A stretch of 64,000 nucleotides of DNA from Mixia osmundae IAM 14324. Taxonomy: Eukaryota > Basidiomycota > Mixiomycetes > Mixiales > Mixiaceae. Where the stretch lies: assembly GCF_000708205.1 (NCBI RefSeq), contig NW_014575561.1:752299-816298 (forward strand). Direction: 5' to 3'. The notes under the pieces were generated by a model that searched no databases, was not told the origin of the DNA, and saw only the letters and a program-made list of their open reading frames with translations. A program made the position numbers and the translations under genes. Positions 35,256-47,038 of this stretch are shown piece by piece (the stretch's first letter is position 1; each line of letters begins with the position of its first letter).

Positions 35256-38200
35256 TCAATAGGTTGCAACAGGTGCGCCTGTACCAGCATGGTAGAAATC
35301 TATACTACCCTCTGTAATACTGGAAGTGAGATCCTGCAAAAGATCTCTGACCACGCCATCTGCGGCTTCGATAATCATCGCACTTTCGTCAGATCTATGT
35401 GTTGCGTGGGTCTTGTTATAAGGCAGCACACCGCCGGCACTCGACTTGTTGCGGCGATGCTTTCTCACTACGACCTTGAGGGGCTCTGTACCGGTGGACG
35501 CAAGCTTGGGCTGCATGCGCATGAAGTCTGCTCGGTCTGTCCGGCTGAAAGGCGAAGCCGGCACAGGATCGTCTGCTGCATCGATACTCGATTCGCGCGA
35601 GTGCGAGAGGTAGTCGAGTTGTCCTGATTGACGGCCAGAATGATTACGCAAGTCTTGCACGACCTGCCAGACCATGCTGCCATCGGCCATCTCGTCAACT
35701 TCGATTCGATGAGACTTTCGCGAATTAGCGTGAGCGTTGAGGGCAGACAGACGCGCTTGTTGAGCGGCCATCGGCAGCGTTGCATGTGTATAGCCTGGTG
35801 AGCGACCGCCAGGCGGCAAAATCCGTCCCTGAGCGACAACGATCTCATCTGGCTCCTCTGTCTGCGTAGCTTCCAGGCGCGGCGAGTCCATATCCGCATA
35901 CATGTCGTATATAGATCCGGCATATGACGCGCCGCTCATCACTGACAGCGCGCTCGGAGACTTCGGAATACTGAGGCCGGTGTGCGGCACATCGAGACCG
36001 CCTGCTTTGCTGAGATCGAGTGAAGCTGGCGGTATGCGTATTGGCATGTCTGGTATCGGCGATAGTCGTGGCAGAGCTTTGCTCGGCAGCGGTGCCTCTC
36101 CTAAATGCTCCCCAGATGTCTTGCGTCGATGTCCGCGGGCGGGCGGCGGCGTTGCTGGTCGGTCCTGCAATAGTAATCGCCTATCTTCCGAGGGCTCTTC
36201 TTCTATAGCAATGTGCTTCTCTGGCGAGAGGTCTGCTAAGGCTGGCACTGGCTTCTTGCTTTGCGAAGGCGTCTTCTTTAAGGTTCCTTTGCTTTTGACC
36301 GCAGGCTGAGACGGAGTCTGCTGAAGCGAGGAGCCTCTATGTGCGATTGCTGGTTGCTCCGGACTTGATTCCGAAGATCTGCCGTCGGGCTGCGGCACAA
36401 TGATCGTCCGTCGGACGACTGTATTCCGTGCATCCATTACCTGCGTCTCTGGACTTTGACTTGCCAATTGCTCGCGTCGTGCGCTAAACTTATTGATGAG
36501 TCGAACGAGAGCAGGCCGATCTCGCGGTGATGCAATATTGCTAGGACTGGCTGGTAGGTTCGACGGAGCAGCAGACACCGAGCCATTGCGCTTCTTAGGC
36601 GATGACGCATCCTCGACTCCATTCTCCAGCCGCCTCGGGGGAGCTGGCGCGCTTGCCGACAGGATTGCAGCAGGCTGTAGCACTCTGGATGATGCTTCAA
36701 GCGCCTGGCTCCTGCTCAGCGCATGTGCAGCCTGCGCCTCGCCGATTGGCACAGCTTCGATGGCACTCGACGCTGCGATAAGCGAGGGGTGCGATATGTG
36801 TAGACCTTTGAGGGACTTGCTAGATTTCGATTTGCGCACCGTTTTTTCTCGATCACCGCGTTCGCTATTGGAAAAGCTGGAGAAGCCCTTGAGCGCAGTA
36901 GTCGCTGCGTTAGCCTCATCGGCGACATGACCATACATCATTGAAGGTGTCGCTCGATGTAACCTCTTACGATTGTCCTGTGCGCCTACGCCGACGGGCT
37001 CAGACATCTTGCGAGCGTGCTCATATGGTGGCTTAAAGGGCGACTCCATGTTCAAATCAAGATTGATGACATCGACGGACGTTTGCTTAAGATGTCGATT
37101 TTGTACTGTTCAGCGGCAAGCCTGATCAGCATCTATTCCTGCTGCTCTTGGCAATACTGACTTTCGGTCAGTATACCCTTGGAGGCATCAAAGCCGCCTG
37201 AGCCCCAGGCAGACGCTGTGAAGGGCGTTGCAGGCGTGTCTGGCCCGCCTGAATGATCCCATGATGTGTTCGACGACGTTGATGAATCATACAGGTATGG
37301 CGTTCGCGAGGACGCAGCCGTCGAAGCGGAGCTGTACAACTGTGGCGTCTCCGGCAGATCTCGAGACGACTCGGCGAATTGGGAGATCTCTTCCGATTCG
37401 TCTTCAGGTCGCTCCGTCACGCGACGTAATCCGGCAGGCTCGTGGGAGACATGGAAGCCTAGTCCAAGCTCGCGAGCTGACTTGACGGAGGAGCGGTTCG
37501 GCTTGTCTGCCGACGTCTTCCTGCTCACCGTAGATGCGGTGGAGTTCGTGCGCCGCAGCAGCTCTTGCTGTACTAGCTCGAGATCAAACGCGTCCAGCCC
37601 TAACGTGAGCCGGAGGAGCTCTTGATGAGCCGCCAGCTCTTCCATTGATTCGTGAGGCAGGTCTTCTAGATCGTCCTCTGCACTCAATCGACGCTGAAGT
37701 ATAGCAGACGGTGAGCCATCAGAGGCATCATTCAAATTGTGATAGCTCGAAGATGTGCTCGCTTCTGAGCCTTTGCGACTCGAAGACTTCCCGTCGGATG
37801 GCGAAAGTCCTGCTGATCCCTGATAAGGCCCATGTGCGTCGAGCACGCGCTCGGGCGTATTGAAGACCGTGCCTTTGGGGAAAGAATCATCGCGTTGGTC
37901 GAAGGTCAGCTGGTTCGCTCCATCCGGCGCTGATTTATCAAAATCGAGAGGTGATGTACGAACGTCGCTGCTCGGGCTTGGCAGGCTACTGCTGCTCAAT
38001 GGCGGTGCAAGATGCTGCCTCATAGATGCCCGCGCGGGGTCTAGGGTACCAGACTCGTCTGTCAGATTGTCAGATCCAATGGGTGATTGTATTCTCCCGC
38101 GACCCTGTGCAGGCTTGAGCAATTGCGGCGCATCTTGCGAGCGAGACTTTTGCCGAGGAGATGGCATAGTAGGAGCTTCGGTGACAGCCTCGTGAACGCT

Positions 38201-39284
38201 TTCCGGTATGCTTTCGACCGCTCGCGCCTGGCTTTTGAGGCTCGCTTGCTCGGCAATTTGCCGACTATTTCGGGGCGAAGCCGCTGGCGAGGCATGCGCG
38301 TCTAGATTCTGTAAAGACGAGGATCGAGAATGCCCCAAGCGAGGCTTGCTCGGACTCGAGGGTGGAGGCCGCAAGACAGAGCTCTGGCCGGGTTGCGCCT
38401 GCGAAATTCGCCTGAGCATATGCTGCTCCAGTATCGCGCACTCGTCATTAGGCGTCATACGGCCAGCGGTCACTTCCTGCCTGTTAGCAGCCTCCGCGTC
38501 AGTGATGGGCTCGCAGTGTGGCATTTTGCAGACCTTAGATGCATCTGTAGAGATTCTATAGATGGTGCGCCGTCTTGACTCGCTAAACGCTCAAAGTGCT
38601 TGTCCATATGCGCTGAACAGGACCATAAGTCTGTGCATAGCATCTCCTGGCCGAGGACGTACGCAATATGAGCGAAGTGCGAAAATCGTTAGCATCGGGT
38701 AGGATGCCATTAAAGCGAGGCAACGGCGGTTCTGCGCGTCGCTTTGAGGACGAGTCTGATCGCGCATGCGCGTATGCAGGCGAGGACAGATTGCGTTGAT
38801 GCCTGCCTTGCTGCGCCTGACTACGCTGACCTGACTGCGAGGATCTGAGGGTCTCGCTACTACCATTGACCTGCTGCGAGCCGTTGCGCGCCCTGAACTC
38901 CCTATGCCGCGCCTCGTATTGGAAAGGTAGCGCAGGCAGAGCGCCACCACTACGGATACTGCCGTCTTTGTTAAAAGTGAGGAACGGTCCCTGATCGCTC
39001 GTCGCTACGGAGCTCGACTGAGAACGAGCATGATGAGCCTGACGAGATGTCGAGGCTTGCAAGGACTGGCTGAGGGCCTGAGCAGACTGTTTGGCGAGTC
39101 TGTCCTTGCTCAACCTCTTGCGACTATTTGCAGAATGCGGTGATTGTCCCATCGGGTGAGTGGGTTTGGCAGGTAGACCAGCGCCCGGCGACAGCGGCCC
39201 ATGTTGGGTAGACTTGCGCGCCTGCATCATCCGTACCGCCTGAGCGTCGTCGTCGTCCGTTCTCCGTCGTAGTAGCTTCTGCAT
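35256..39284 (-). CDS. Very long Ser/Pro-rich disordered protein, unknown function
   Basis: Frame analysis joins three large open stretches into one gene of about 1270 aa. Approximate exons: 39284-38673, about 38622-38537, 38480-37164 and about 37107-35256, with good short introns (for example GTCAGT...AACAG near 37108-37163, joining ILTE to IQNRHLKQ). Composition is rich in Ser, Arg, Pro and Gln, with phospho-site-like RSSS, KSSKS and RRKTS clusters. Islands of order are MHLRQEVTAGRM, ELAAHQELLRLTLGLDAFDLE, GSIYDMYADM and a C-terminal VDEMADGSMVWQVVQDLR. I do not recognise it; a cell-polarity or cortical scaffold would fit, but that is speculation. Confidence 0.65.
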
Positions 39285-39642
39285 GACGACGCCTTTGCAA
39301 TAATTTTGTTCAGGAGCCTTGACCGATCAGACGAGCTGACCGCGCTGCTGCGTAACCAACAGCGTGGTGCTGAAGCAGCGTCTCGACCCTATCGCTGGAA
39401 GGAGGCTCGAGCGCAAGTCAGCGCGGTCCTCTTCCTTCTCCACGCTGTAAGGGAACAGAGGTAGTGCCGGCTGACTATCTCAAGCCCAGCCGGATGTGAG
39501 GCGTTCCTGCCTTTGTCGCCTTTTGGCTTTTGTACGCGTCGCGTCGTTAGCAAACGCGTCATGCAGTCAACGCCACGAAGTCCACCATGGCAATGAATGA
39601 CCTTGCATGCAATATTCAAACGATCTCACTGCAGCCATAAGG
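39285..39642. other. Intergenic, 358 bp tandem spacer
   Basis: Sits between the end of the hydroxylase gene and the start of the Ser-rich gene, both on the minus strand. Presumably holds the promoter of the latter. Nothing distinctive is seen. Confidence 0.45.
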
Positions 39643-40974
39643 CTATCCAAATAGAGTGCCATCTTTGAACAATCCATGGTCACTCGTCTCGAGTCTCTTG
39701 CCGCAGGTACCGAAAAGCGTGTCGAACAGACGTGTCTGCTTGCCCATGTTGAGCCCTCGCATACGGTAGCCGTTACGATGGTGTCTATCACCTGCAGCAT
39801 CAGCTTGCATCACAGACTGCCACAAAGAGACTGACAGATCGTGATCTTCGATACACAGTCCAAGACCGAGAGGCTTGAGCCAAAAGAAGAGCGGGTGGCC
39901 CATGTCCGACCGTGCGCCAGTGTGGCCCATTGCTTCGACAAAAAGGAGATAGCACATTGCGACATAGAGTTCGTGAAAAGGTAGCATCACGACCAATTGC
40001 GATAGCGAGGGTATGACGGCGATCTCCAGCGTCTCTTGAATGTCATCGCCGAGAATCGAAAGCAACGGGCTTGGGTGCTTTGTCGAGTGATGCTTTCTAT
40101 GGATGTGCCAAAGCCAGGGTACTTGATGGCAAGATCGGTGATAGCAATAGAAGAAATAGTCGAGTGCAAGCAGATAGGCAGAAATACGGACTGGCGACCA
40201 AAGATCAAAATGTGGCATTTCATTTGGCTCGAAGAAGAACGAGATTGGCCCTGCGCATCGAAGGAGGATGTACACCAGTACGGCAGACTGCGAGGAACAT
40301 CAGTATGGTCGTCAATGCCACCGTATCGGAGCGTACAGCCGTCTTGTAGGCATTCTTATCGTCGAGCAAGTCACGCGGGCGATTTCTGTGCGGACTCATC
40401 GGCGACTTCTCAGAAGAGGTGATCGAACTCACTCTTGGTCAAAAGTGCCATAGCGAAGCATCAACATGTGCAAATGACGGATCTGTGCCTGTCGTCAGCA
40501 TTGATGGGCGTGCGTTGTGCCGGCGCACCATTTGACCAGCATAGATGATGAAAGCGAATTCGTAAATGAAGAAGGCCTTAGCCGTGCTCCAGCGTTGCTC
40601 GCCATAGTAGTAGGCGATCCACTGAAGCAGTATGGGTGCAAAAGCATACGGTGCCACAAAAGCGTGCCTATAAACGCTTCTATGAGTGAAACGGCGACTT
40701 TTCTTAGGTTTACGCACTGTTCTACGACTGAGTGTGTCGGCACTGGACCCTCCGGCCGAGGCTTGACTTCGTATATCTCGTCTGGTCCGATACCGAGGCG
40801 AAGGATGATGTCTCGCAGGCCCCAGCCAAGCTGTGAGCACGTCTCAGCAATATTCCAGGGCAAGTGATCGTACTTTACATTGTCTTGCCAGGTAGACGCA
40901 GGCCTCAGTGTCCGCGGATCTGTGCGCTGCTTTGGATTGACCATAGGCTGATCTGCCATTGCATCTTCGTTCAT
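39643..40974 (-). CDS. Fatty acid hydroxylase / sterol desaturase superfamily membrane enzyme
   Basis: Di-iron membrane oxygenase. The N-terminus (MNEDAMADQPMVNPKQ) is soluble, followed by WNIAETCSQLGWGLRD and several hydrophobic helices. The His boxes are YCYHRSCH, WHIHRKHHSTKHPS and a C-terminal EDHDLS plus RHHRNGY. At least three introns split it. One is 49 nt (GTACGC...CGCAG), joining KNAYKTA to SAVLVYILLRCAGP. Another (GTGAGT...CACAG) joins YGTFDQ to NRPRDLL. About 400 aa. It is related to C-4 sterol methyl oxidase and sphingolipid hydroxylase folds, but the substrate is not evident. Confidence 0.8.
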
Positions 40975-41470
40975 CTTGTCTGGTATCGTACAAAGCGGAG
41001 TCGACCAAGATATATCAGACGGAGACTTTTTATGAACGCGTCACAAGATCGTCGAGCAATTGCCTCTGCGGGAATGGCGCCACTATCTGGCACATGGAGC
41101 CTGAGGCCCCGTTTGTCTGGTCTCACAAATCTCATACTTTCTCTTGCCAGTCGCAAGGCGTGAGTCACGTAATGCACAGCAAAATGCTATTCTCTTCAAT
41201 GTCAATGTCTATCCAGATAAGCATGAACGGCGACGAAGGAGCGCCCGATCATGACCATGGAGCGTGCGATCGTATCAGACGAGGAGCTTTAGGACTTCAA
41301 GGTACGCAACTCACACAACTCACCGCACGCGATGCTCGTCATGGCTCGGATTTTCCCGCCCTCCGCGCCTCACGGGCTACAAAAAGAAAATATTTTGGCC
41401 AGGATGAACAGTCAGCCATACGCAATTATGCAAGGAGCAACATGTACATGAGCGTCTATGTAAGAGTGAA
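40975..41470. other. Intergenic, 496 bp tandem spacer
   Basis: Between the CorA stop and the hydroxylase start, both on the minus strand. A 172-codon plus-strand frame (40959-41477) spans it, but has no motif, no plausible partner exons and the skewed composition of a chance frame. No RNA gene is seen. Confidence 0.5.
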
Positions 41471-44400
41471 CTACTGATTGAAAGCCTTGTTGGTGAAGTA
41501 ACCACCGATGAGGCCAAAAAAGACGAGGCAGCTGATGATCCCCGCGAACCAGTTGAGGTTTTCGACATCCTGTCCTGGCACATGCACGCTGTTCAAAGCC
41601 ATCAGCATCAGCATCCCCTCAGATTGAGGCGGATCAAGTGACTTACTTCATTCCCCATCTGTAATGAGACAGCGTCAGCACGGCAATCGCGGCTGATATA
41701 TGGTACGTACATGCCCGTCACGAGTGACATGGGTAGCAGCACAGCACCCAGTGCCGATAGCTTTCCAAGCAGGTTGTTAGTGTCATTGTTGACGATCGTC
41801 ATCTGATAGACCGGCCGCTCCGTGTCAGCATAAGGGCGACATGCTTGTATAGGGCTGACCTCGATGGACATTTGAGCGAGGTGATTAGCATGCGCTCGTG
41901 ACAGAATCTTTTCGTAGTGAGCCAAATTGGAATTCATCGTCAGACTGTGTATCTTGTCAGCACATGATCAAGCCGGTTGCCGTCAAGAGACGCACATGTG
42001 ATCCTGAATATCGGAGAGGTATAGGCCGATGTCCGACTTGGGGGCCACTGACCAGTTCTCGTTACATCGCTTTGCCAGTCCTTTGACGACATCTGCTTTG
42101 CTGCCCAAAAGTCGCAAGAGACCCATCACTTTCTTTCGACAAGTACCGATTCGTCGTAACATATCACCCTGACCCGCATCTTTGAGAATGAGCACCAGCT
42201 CGTCGATGCTGTCGACTTCGTATTCGATATTCTGGATTAGCGGAGCAAAGGCATCCGTGATGTCGTCGATGAGCGCGTACGAGATCCAGTCGGACGTAAC
42301 GTTGATATAGTCCTTGAGCTGCTTGATACGTCGACGAACGTTCTGAGGATGAGGAGCGCCCCGGAAATGGAACTAGTACCTAGTCAGCGCACGATAGGCA
42401 TGTATGAGATCACTACACACAGAGAGCGTGCCCTCGCGGAAGACGATGATGTACATGTTGAGCGGCTCGAGGTAGGTCGGACTGTAAGGATCTTGATCGA
42501 ACGAGCGGAAACAGACGAGATAGTAATTTCTGAAGAGCTCAATCTTCTCTCTCGCTTCTTCCATCTGAATATCTTCCGTTGTCAAAGGATGGATGCCAAA
42601 GACCTTGCTGAGTACTCTCATCTCTTGATCGGTAGGACACAAGACATCAAGCCACCAAGTATTCGCTTCCGCGTCGTCGTCAGTTCGCATAACGTTGCTC
42701 TTTGGCTTTGACCCTTGCAAGTGATTGCGGGAGCTAGCCGGTCCGCCTTGATTAGATTGGTGACCCATGTTGACAGAGGTGCGCTGAGAAGCGGCTTCAT
42801 TGGGGCTGTGGGTGCCGGTGCCTGGCATACTGGGATGCGCTGATGGTGTCGCTTCGCCCGGTGCGCCAGTACGATTGCTACCCTCCTGCTCGTCATCATA
42901 TACTCTGCCAGTGAACAGCTCTGCAAAGGTCTGGCCCTCTGCAGGTATCTCAGCGAGCGATCGGGCATGTATCGTGCTAGGTAGCGCGTTTGAATAGAAA
43001 GAGAAGCGATATGGGCGCGCCTTCTCGTCACTATTTGTCGTGCCACTACGAGTGCGCTGGGATATACCAGTGGCACCGAAACCAGAGTTACTTCGTTTGT
43101 CATCTGTCAGCAGTGGCGTCTTTGTACTCGAGAAGATCGTTGCCTTGCCTTCTCGCGCGTCGTCTTCAGCATCGCCTTCGAACTGTGCTAGCTTGCGCTG
43201 ATAGCGATTGCGCACAGGTTGGCTTTCGCTCAACCGTCTGTTACGTGGATTGCGATGAAGTCGAGGTGAGCCGGTGATCGCAGCGTCTGGCATCGGGTTG
43301 CCATTGCTGTCCAGACGCTCGCGCTTGGGCATGCCGCTATCGCTGAAGCTGACTGCCTGAGCGCCTCCGTTGGCACGTGCAGGCGAGATGCCCATCGGCA
43401 AGCCTTCAAATTCTCGCTCCTTGCCGGCAAATTCCTCGAGAGCAGAGAAGTCGAAAGCGAAAGGAAAGTGAGCGAGCACGCCAGGCACGCCACTATAATG
43501 ATGATCGTATCGTAGTCGGTGCTCGTGACGAGGATCAAGCGGAATGTGTGTATCTTGATCTGGTCCGAGCAGGGGAAAACAAACATCCTCTTGAACTTTC
43601 TCTGCATCGGAGGGCCGTCTGCTGCCATCATCAAATTCGTTGTCACGACGGCGGGAGCGACTGGAGCGATCAGATCGATGCGACTGCTGTCTGCGGATGT
43701 ATGCGTGCGGGTCCGCTTGATCGTCAATGACTTGCTCGTCCAGATCGGCCGCGCGCATCGTTCGCACGCGTCCTGAAGAGCGATGGCGGGCAACGCTGGG
43801 CCTGGAAGCAGACAGAGTCGATGCTCGGGGTTGCCCATGCATGGTCTCGTCAGTCTCAAAAGGGACCGAAGAAGTAGGCAGCTCGAGATCATCGAGACTT
43901 TCGTCTCCGTCCTCGAGCTCGCCTGCAGACATTGGGCTTCTTCTGACGTTCGATCGCCGTCTGACCTCATCTCTCAGTCCCGAAGCAGCTCGTCTGCCAC
44001 CGCTCGAAGAGAGTGAATAGGGCTGAGCGCGATGGTCAATGTAGGCCGGCTGGGAGTCGAGTGAGGCATCGGACAGAGTCCTATGATGGTGTCTGTAGAA
44101 TCTCGTCGTCCCTCCCGCTGTTGCGGCAGCAGTGGCAGAATGGGATTGGGCAGTGCCTGGCAGTCTGTCTACGAGCCGATCGGGGGTGACTTGGTTGTGA
44201 AGACTGCCGTGACGGAGGTGCGTGCGATCAAGTGGACTGTGTGCGACGAGAGGAGGCGAAGAGGGACCGGTGAAGAAGTGAGAGTCCCTCTCTGCTTGTG
44301 CTGCTGCTTCGTCGTCCTCTGCAGGACGCTCAGAGCTAGCGGAAGGAGACTCTGCGCCGCCGCCAGCCCGTCGAGCAGGAGGTGAGGTACTGTACTCCGC

Positions 44401-44481
44401 TCTCGCCGTTGTCGAGCGAGACCGCACAAACTCTGGATCATGTGGCTGGCCCACGCCAGCAGGTGAACCGGTGACAGTCAT
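41471..44481 (-). CDS. CorA-type Mg2+ transporter, Alr1/Mnr2-like
   Basis: Fungal CorA channels import Mg2+ across the plasma membrane or vacuole. About 510 residues of Ser/Arg/His-rich disordered N-terminus precede the CorA fold: WWLDVLCPTDQEMRVLSKVF, GIHPLTTEDIQ, YIIVFREGTLS, DYINVTSDWISYALIDDITD and the long helix with RVLRRIG-like sequence. TM1 (LGAVLLPMSLVTG) leads into the signature GMN, then VHVPGQDVENLNWFAG and TM2 (IISCLVFFGLIGGYF). Exons near the end are tiny: the Trp-Gly-Met and part of the Asn of the GMN motif are carried on a 12-nt exon at 41647-41658. The start at 44481 is the only sensible ATG. It lies tandem behind RAD7. Confidence 0.92.
41647..41658 (-). other. 12-nt microexon encoding the GMN motif of CorA
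   Basis: Reads ATGGGGAATGAA, flanked by AG (acceptor) and GTAAGT (donor). The upstream intron is 52 nt (GTACGT...TACAG, 41659-41710) and the downstream one 58 nt (GTAAGT...AACAG, 41589-41646). Spliced, it yields TG-I-W-G-M-N-VHVPG, exactly the family consensus. Without it, the GMN motif cannot be made in any frame. Confidence 0.88.
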
Positions 44482-44747
44482 GCAGGCGCTGCGGCTTGCC
44501 CAATCAAGCCTGCCCGCGTTGGCTGAGGACCTTGTTTGTCCTTCGCGACAGTCGTGCTAGGAGCGTGACTCCGACGCTGGCAGACCACAATCTGCTGCTG
44601 AGCCCGTCAATGCCTATGTCTGCAGCACACGGCGGCTTCACGATCTTTCCAACTCCGAGCGGGCTGGTCAGTAAATTTGTGCAGCGCGACTTTGCGCTAC
44701 AGCAGACATGCAATGAGCAGACTTGGCACTCCACTATCGACCCAACT

Positions 44748-46926
44748 TCAGTTATTATAGACTTGCGATTCTTGCCCTGCATGAGCATCCGAGTCAGCCT
44801 GCAGTAGAATGCGCAAAAGTCTGAACGCACCAACGACTTTGACGCCCGAGCGAGTGGGGCAGAGATCAGACACTCGATTGTTGCCCCAGACGAAGAATGT
44901 CGTCAGAGCAGGCATATTGTCCAGCACAGCTTTGACGATGAAGTCGTCCACATCTCGCACGAAGCTGAGGTCAAGCTCGATCATCTTTGGGCACGATTTC
45001 GCCAGACGCATGAGAGCCAATTCGCGCAGATTGTCAACCGAATTGAGATCCAGGTACTCGATCGTACTGCCCGAATGAGCAACGAGCGCATCGAGCGCTT
45101 CGTCTTCCATGTCCGTACATCTGTGCAAGTTCACCCGCCGCAGCGATTGAGATTGCCAGTCGGTAAAGAGGTCTTGCAAGCCTTCAGACGAGACGGCAAG
45201 CTGCTCGAGGCTGAGATGCGTGAGTTTCTTGCAATGGGGCTTGATACCCTTGGTGAGGGTCTCCTCTGTGAGCGCAGAATTGGCATCGAGAATGAGTGTT
45301 TCGAGGTTCGCGCCGACTGAAGCGAGCAGCTTGACAACCGCTTCATCTGTGATCGTATCGCCATCAACGCCGCCATGCGACAGATCGAGATGGACAAGGG
45401 ATGTGAGCGGTGTAAGCAAATCCAGCCAATCCGATCTCAGCCTTCCGATCTCGGCAAGCTGGAGATGGGTAATTGCAGCGTTCTGGTCCACTAAAGCTTC
45501 GACGGCACCGCGGTCTATGCCTGCGCGAGGGAGAAGGGCATAAGCAAAGATATCTGTCTGCGACGAAGGTACACGTACGAGCAGATTGCTTGATGAGGAA
45601 GCCGGACAGCTTTGCTGCCTTGTCCTGCCCGCGTGATCTGAAGAAAGACTGCCATTTGGCGTCTGTGACGAGATAGGGACCGTATAGTTCGAGATAAGTG
45701 AGATGCTCGAAGCGGGACAGCCATTGCTCGAGCACGTCGTCGTCAACAAGACCGCACATGACTAGCGTCATGCGTTGTATGCGAGGACTGAAGACAGGAA
45801 TCGATTGCAAGCCATCTTGATCCAGTCCTGCAATGCGCCGTCAGCGCAAACATGACTTGGTCCGATGGCGACGCACGTGTGCAGTCGTACAGCCGCAAAT
45901 CGGTAGTCTGTATGTCGAGGAACAGCTTGAGCGTATCAGGTGAGAGCGCTCTGTTCTTGCAGACAATCTTTGCAATCTGCCATGGACAACCAACGTCAGT
46001 GTCTCGAGCAAGCTGACTTGAGATGTCATGACCTTGTCAAGATTGGCCGTACCGATATCGCCGAGTGCCTCGACATTCTGGATATGCGTGCCTATGAGTT
46101 CGATGCAGCTAATCTGAAGACTCTTGATCGTGATCTTTGCCCGGCCGTCTTCGATTTCCGAGTTGAGCTGCTTTTGCTTTGTCGCGCGTCTTTTAGGCTT
46201 GGGCGCAGGCGCAACGCTAGTCTCTCTTTCCAGATCCATCCACTCGCTCTGACAGGGTGGACAGAGCATCTCATTGTTCGTCTTGATGAACGTCCGGTCT
46301 GTGATAGTGAACCGTCTGACGCGCGAATTTCAGCAATGCAGACAAGTGGCAGAGCGTACTGCGACTCACTTGTGGCAGTCCGAGCAGTGAGCAAAGCTGC
46401 CCGTCTTGCGATCATCGTAGCGGCCTTTCTTTGCCGGTGTCTTTTCAGGCTCGTCGCTATCGTCTGAGTCGATAATGCGAGGTTTCTTGGACTTTTTGGC
46501 AGATGAAGCGGGCGTACGCGTGCCGGATCCCGAGGCGATAGGCGAAGCTGCAGAAGTAGAGGGTCCAGATGTGGCTTCTGCTGTCAGTTCGGCGAGTTCT
46601 TCGTTGATCTCTTGTAGCTCTGAGCTCGTCTCTTCCTCTGCCGGTCGCGCACGATCAAAGCGTGATCCTCTGGCAGTGATGCCTTGTTCCTGTCAGTGCA
46701 GCCTGCTCAATACTCTCAACATTCAGCTCTTTGAGAGCGAGCCGACCCTGAGGAAGGAAGTGAGTGCGCTTGTAGGGCCAGTCACACCCCCACCACGTCT
46801 GCCTCTTCGACCGCGCTGCTGGGCTTGTTCTGGCTCGGGCGCTGCTTCGATTGGCGTCGCCGTACCGCTGCCATCTTCGGCCAGCTCTTCCTCTCGCTCT
46901 CTGTCTCTCCGTCTGCCCCTTGCCAT
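44748..46926 (-). CDS. RAD7: Nucleotide excision repair protein Rad7 (LRR)
   Basis: Rad7 works with Rad16 in global-genome repair and in a cullin ubiquitin ligase. The start at 46926 gives an Arg/Glu-rich leader and then GPTSALTSFLR, a hallmark Rad7 N-terminal motif. A CSDCHK ... MLCPPC pair forms the expected zinc module (joined by an intron near 46300-46370). The rest is leucine-rich repeats: LVHLDLSHGGVDGDTITDEA, LETLILDANSALTEE, KLTHLSLEQLAVS, LRRVNLHRCTDMEDEAL, IEYLDLNSVDNLRELAL and MIELDLSFVRDVDDFIV, ending GNNRVSDLCPTRSGVKVVG. Several introns lie in 45800-46760. The exact stop is uncertain: a possible 32-nt intron near 44773-44804 would end the protein just after KVVG. Confidence 0.85.
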
Positions 46927-47038
46927 CGTCGTCCCTGCGCTGTGACCAGTCTGGCTAGCTACTTTGCCGCTCTCAGAGATTTGGCAGTCGCGACAAGTCG
47001 AGCATCACCGACCGCATCATCACCGGACTGTCAAGACG

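Noticed and set aside
38640-38680. 32-nt intron in the Ser-rich gene
   Set aside because: A 50-nt intron using the same donor and a later acceptor also keeps the frame and matches the usual length.
40300-40370. 34-nt intron in the hydroxylase gene
   Set aside because: An upstream donor (GTACGC) gives a normal 49-nt intron with the same acceptor and frame.
40959-41477. 172-codon plus-strand frame between two minus-strand genes
   Set aside because: It overlaps the ends of two well-supported genes and has no domain or plausible splice partners.
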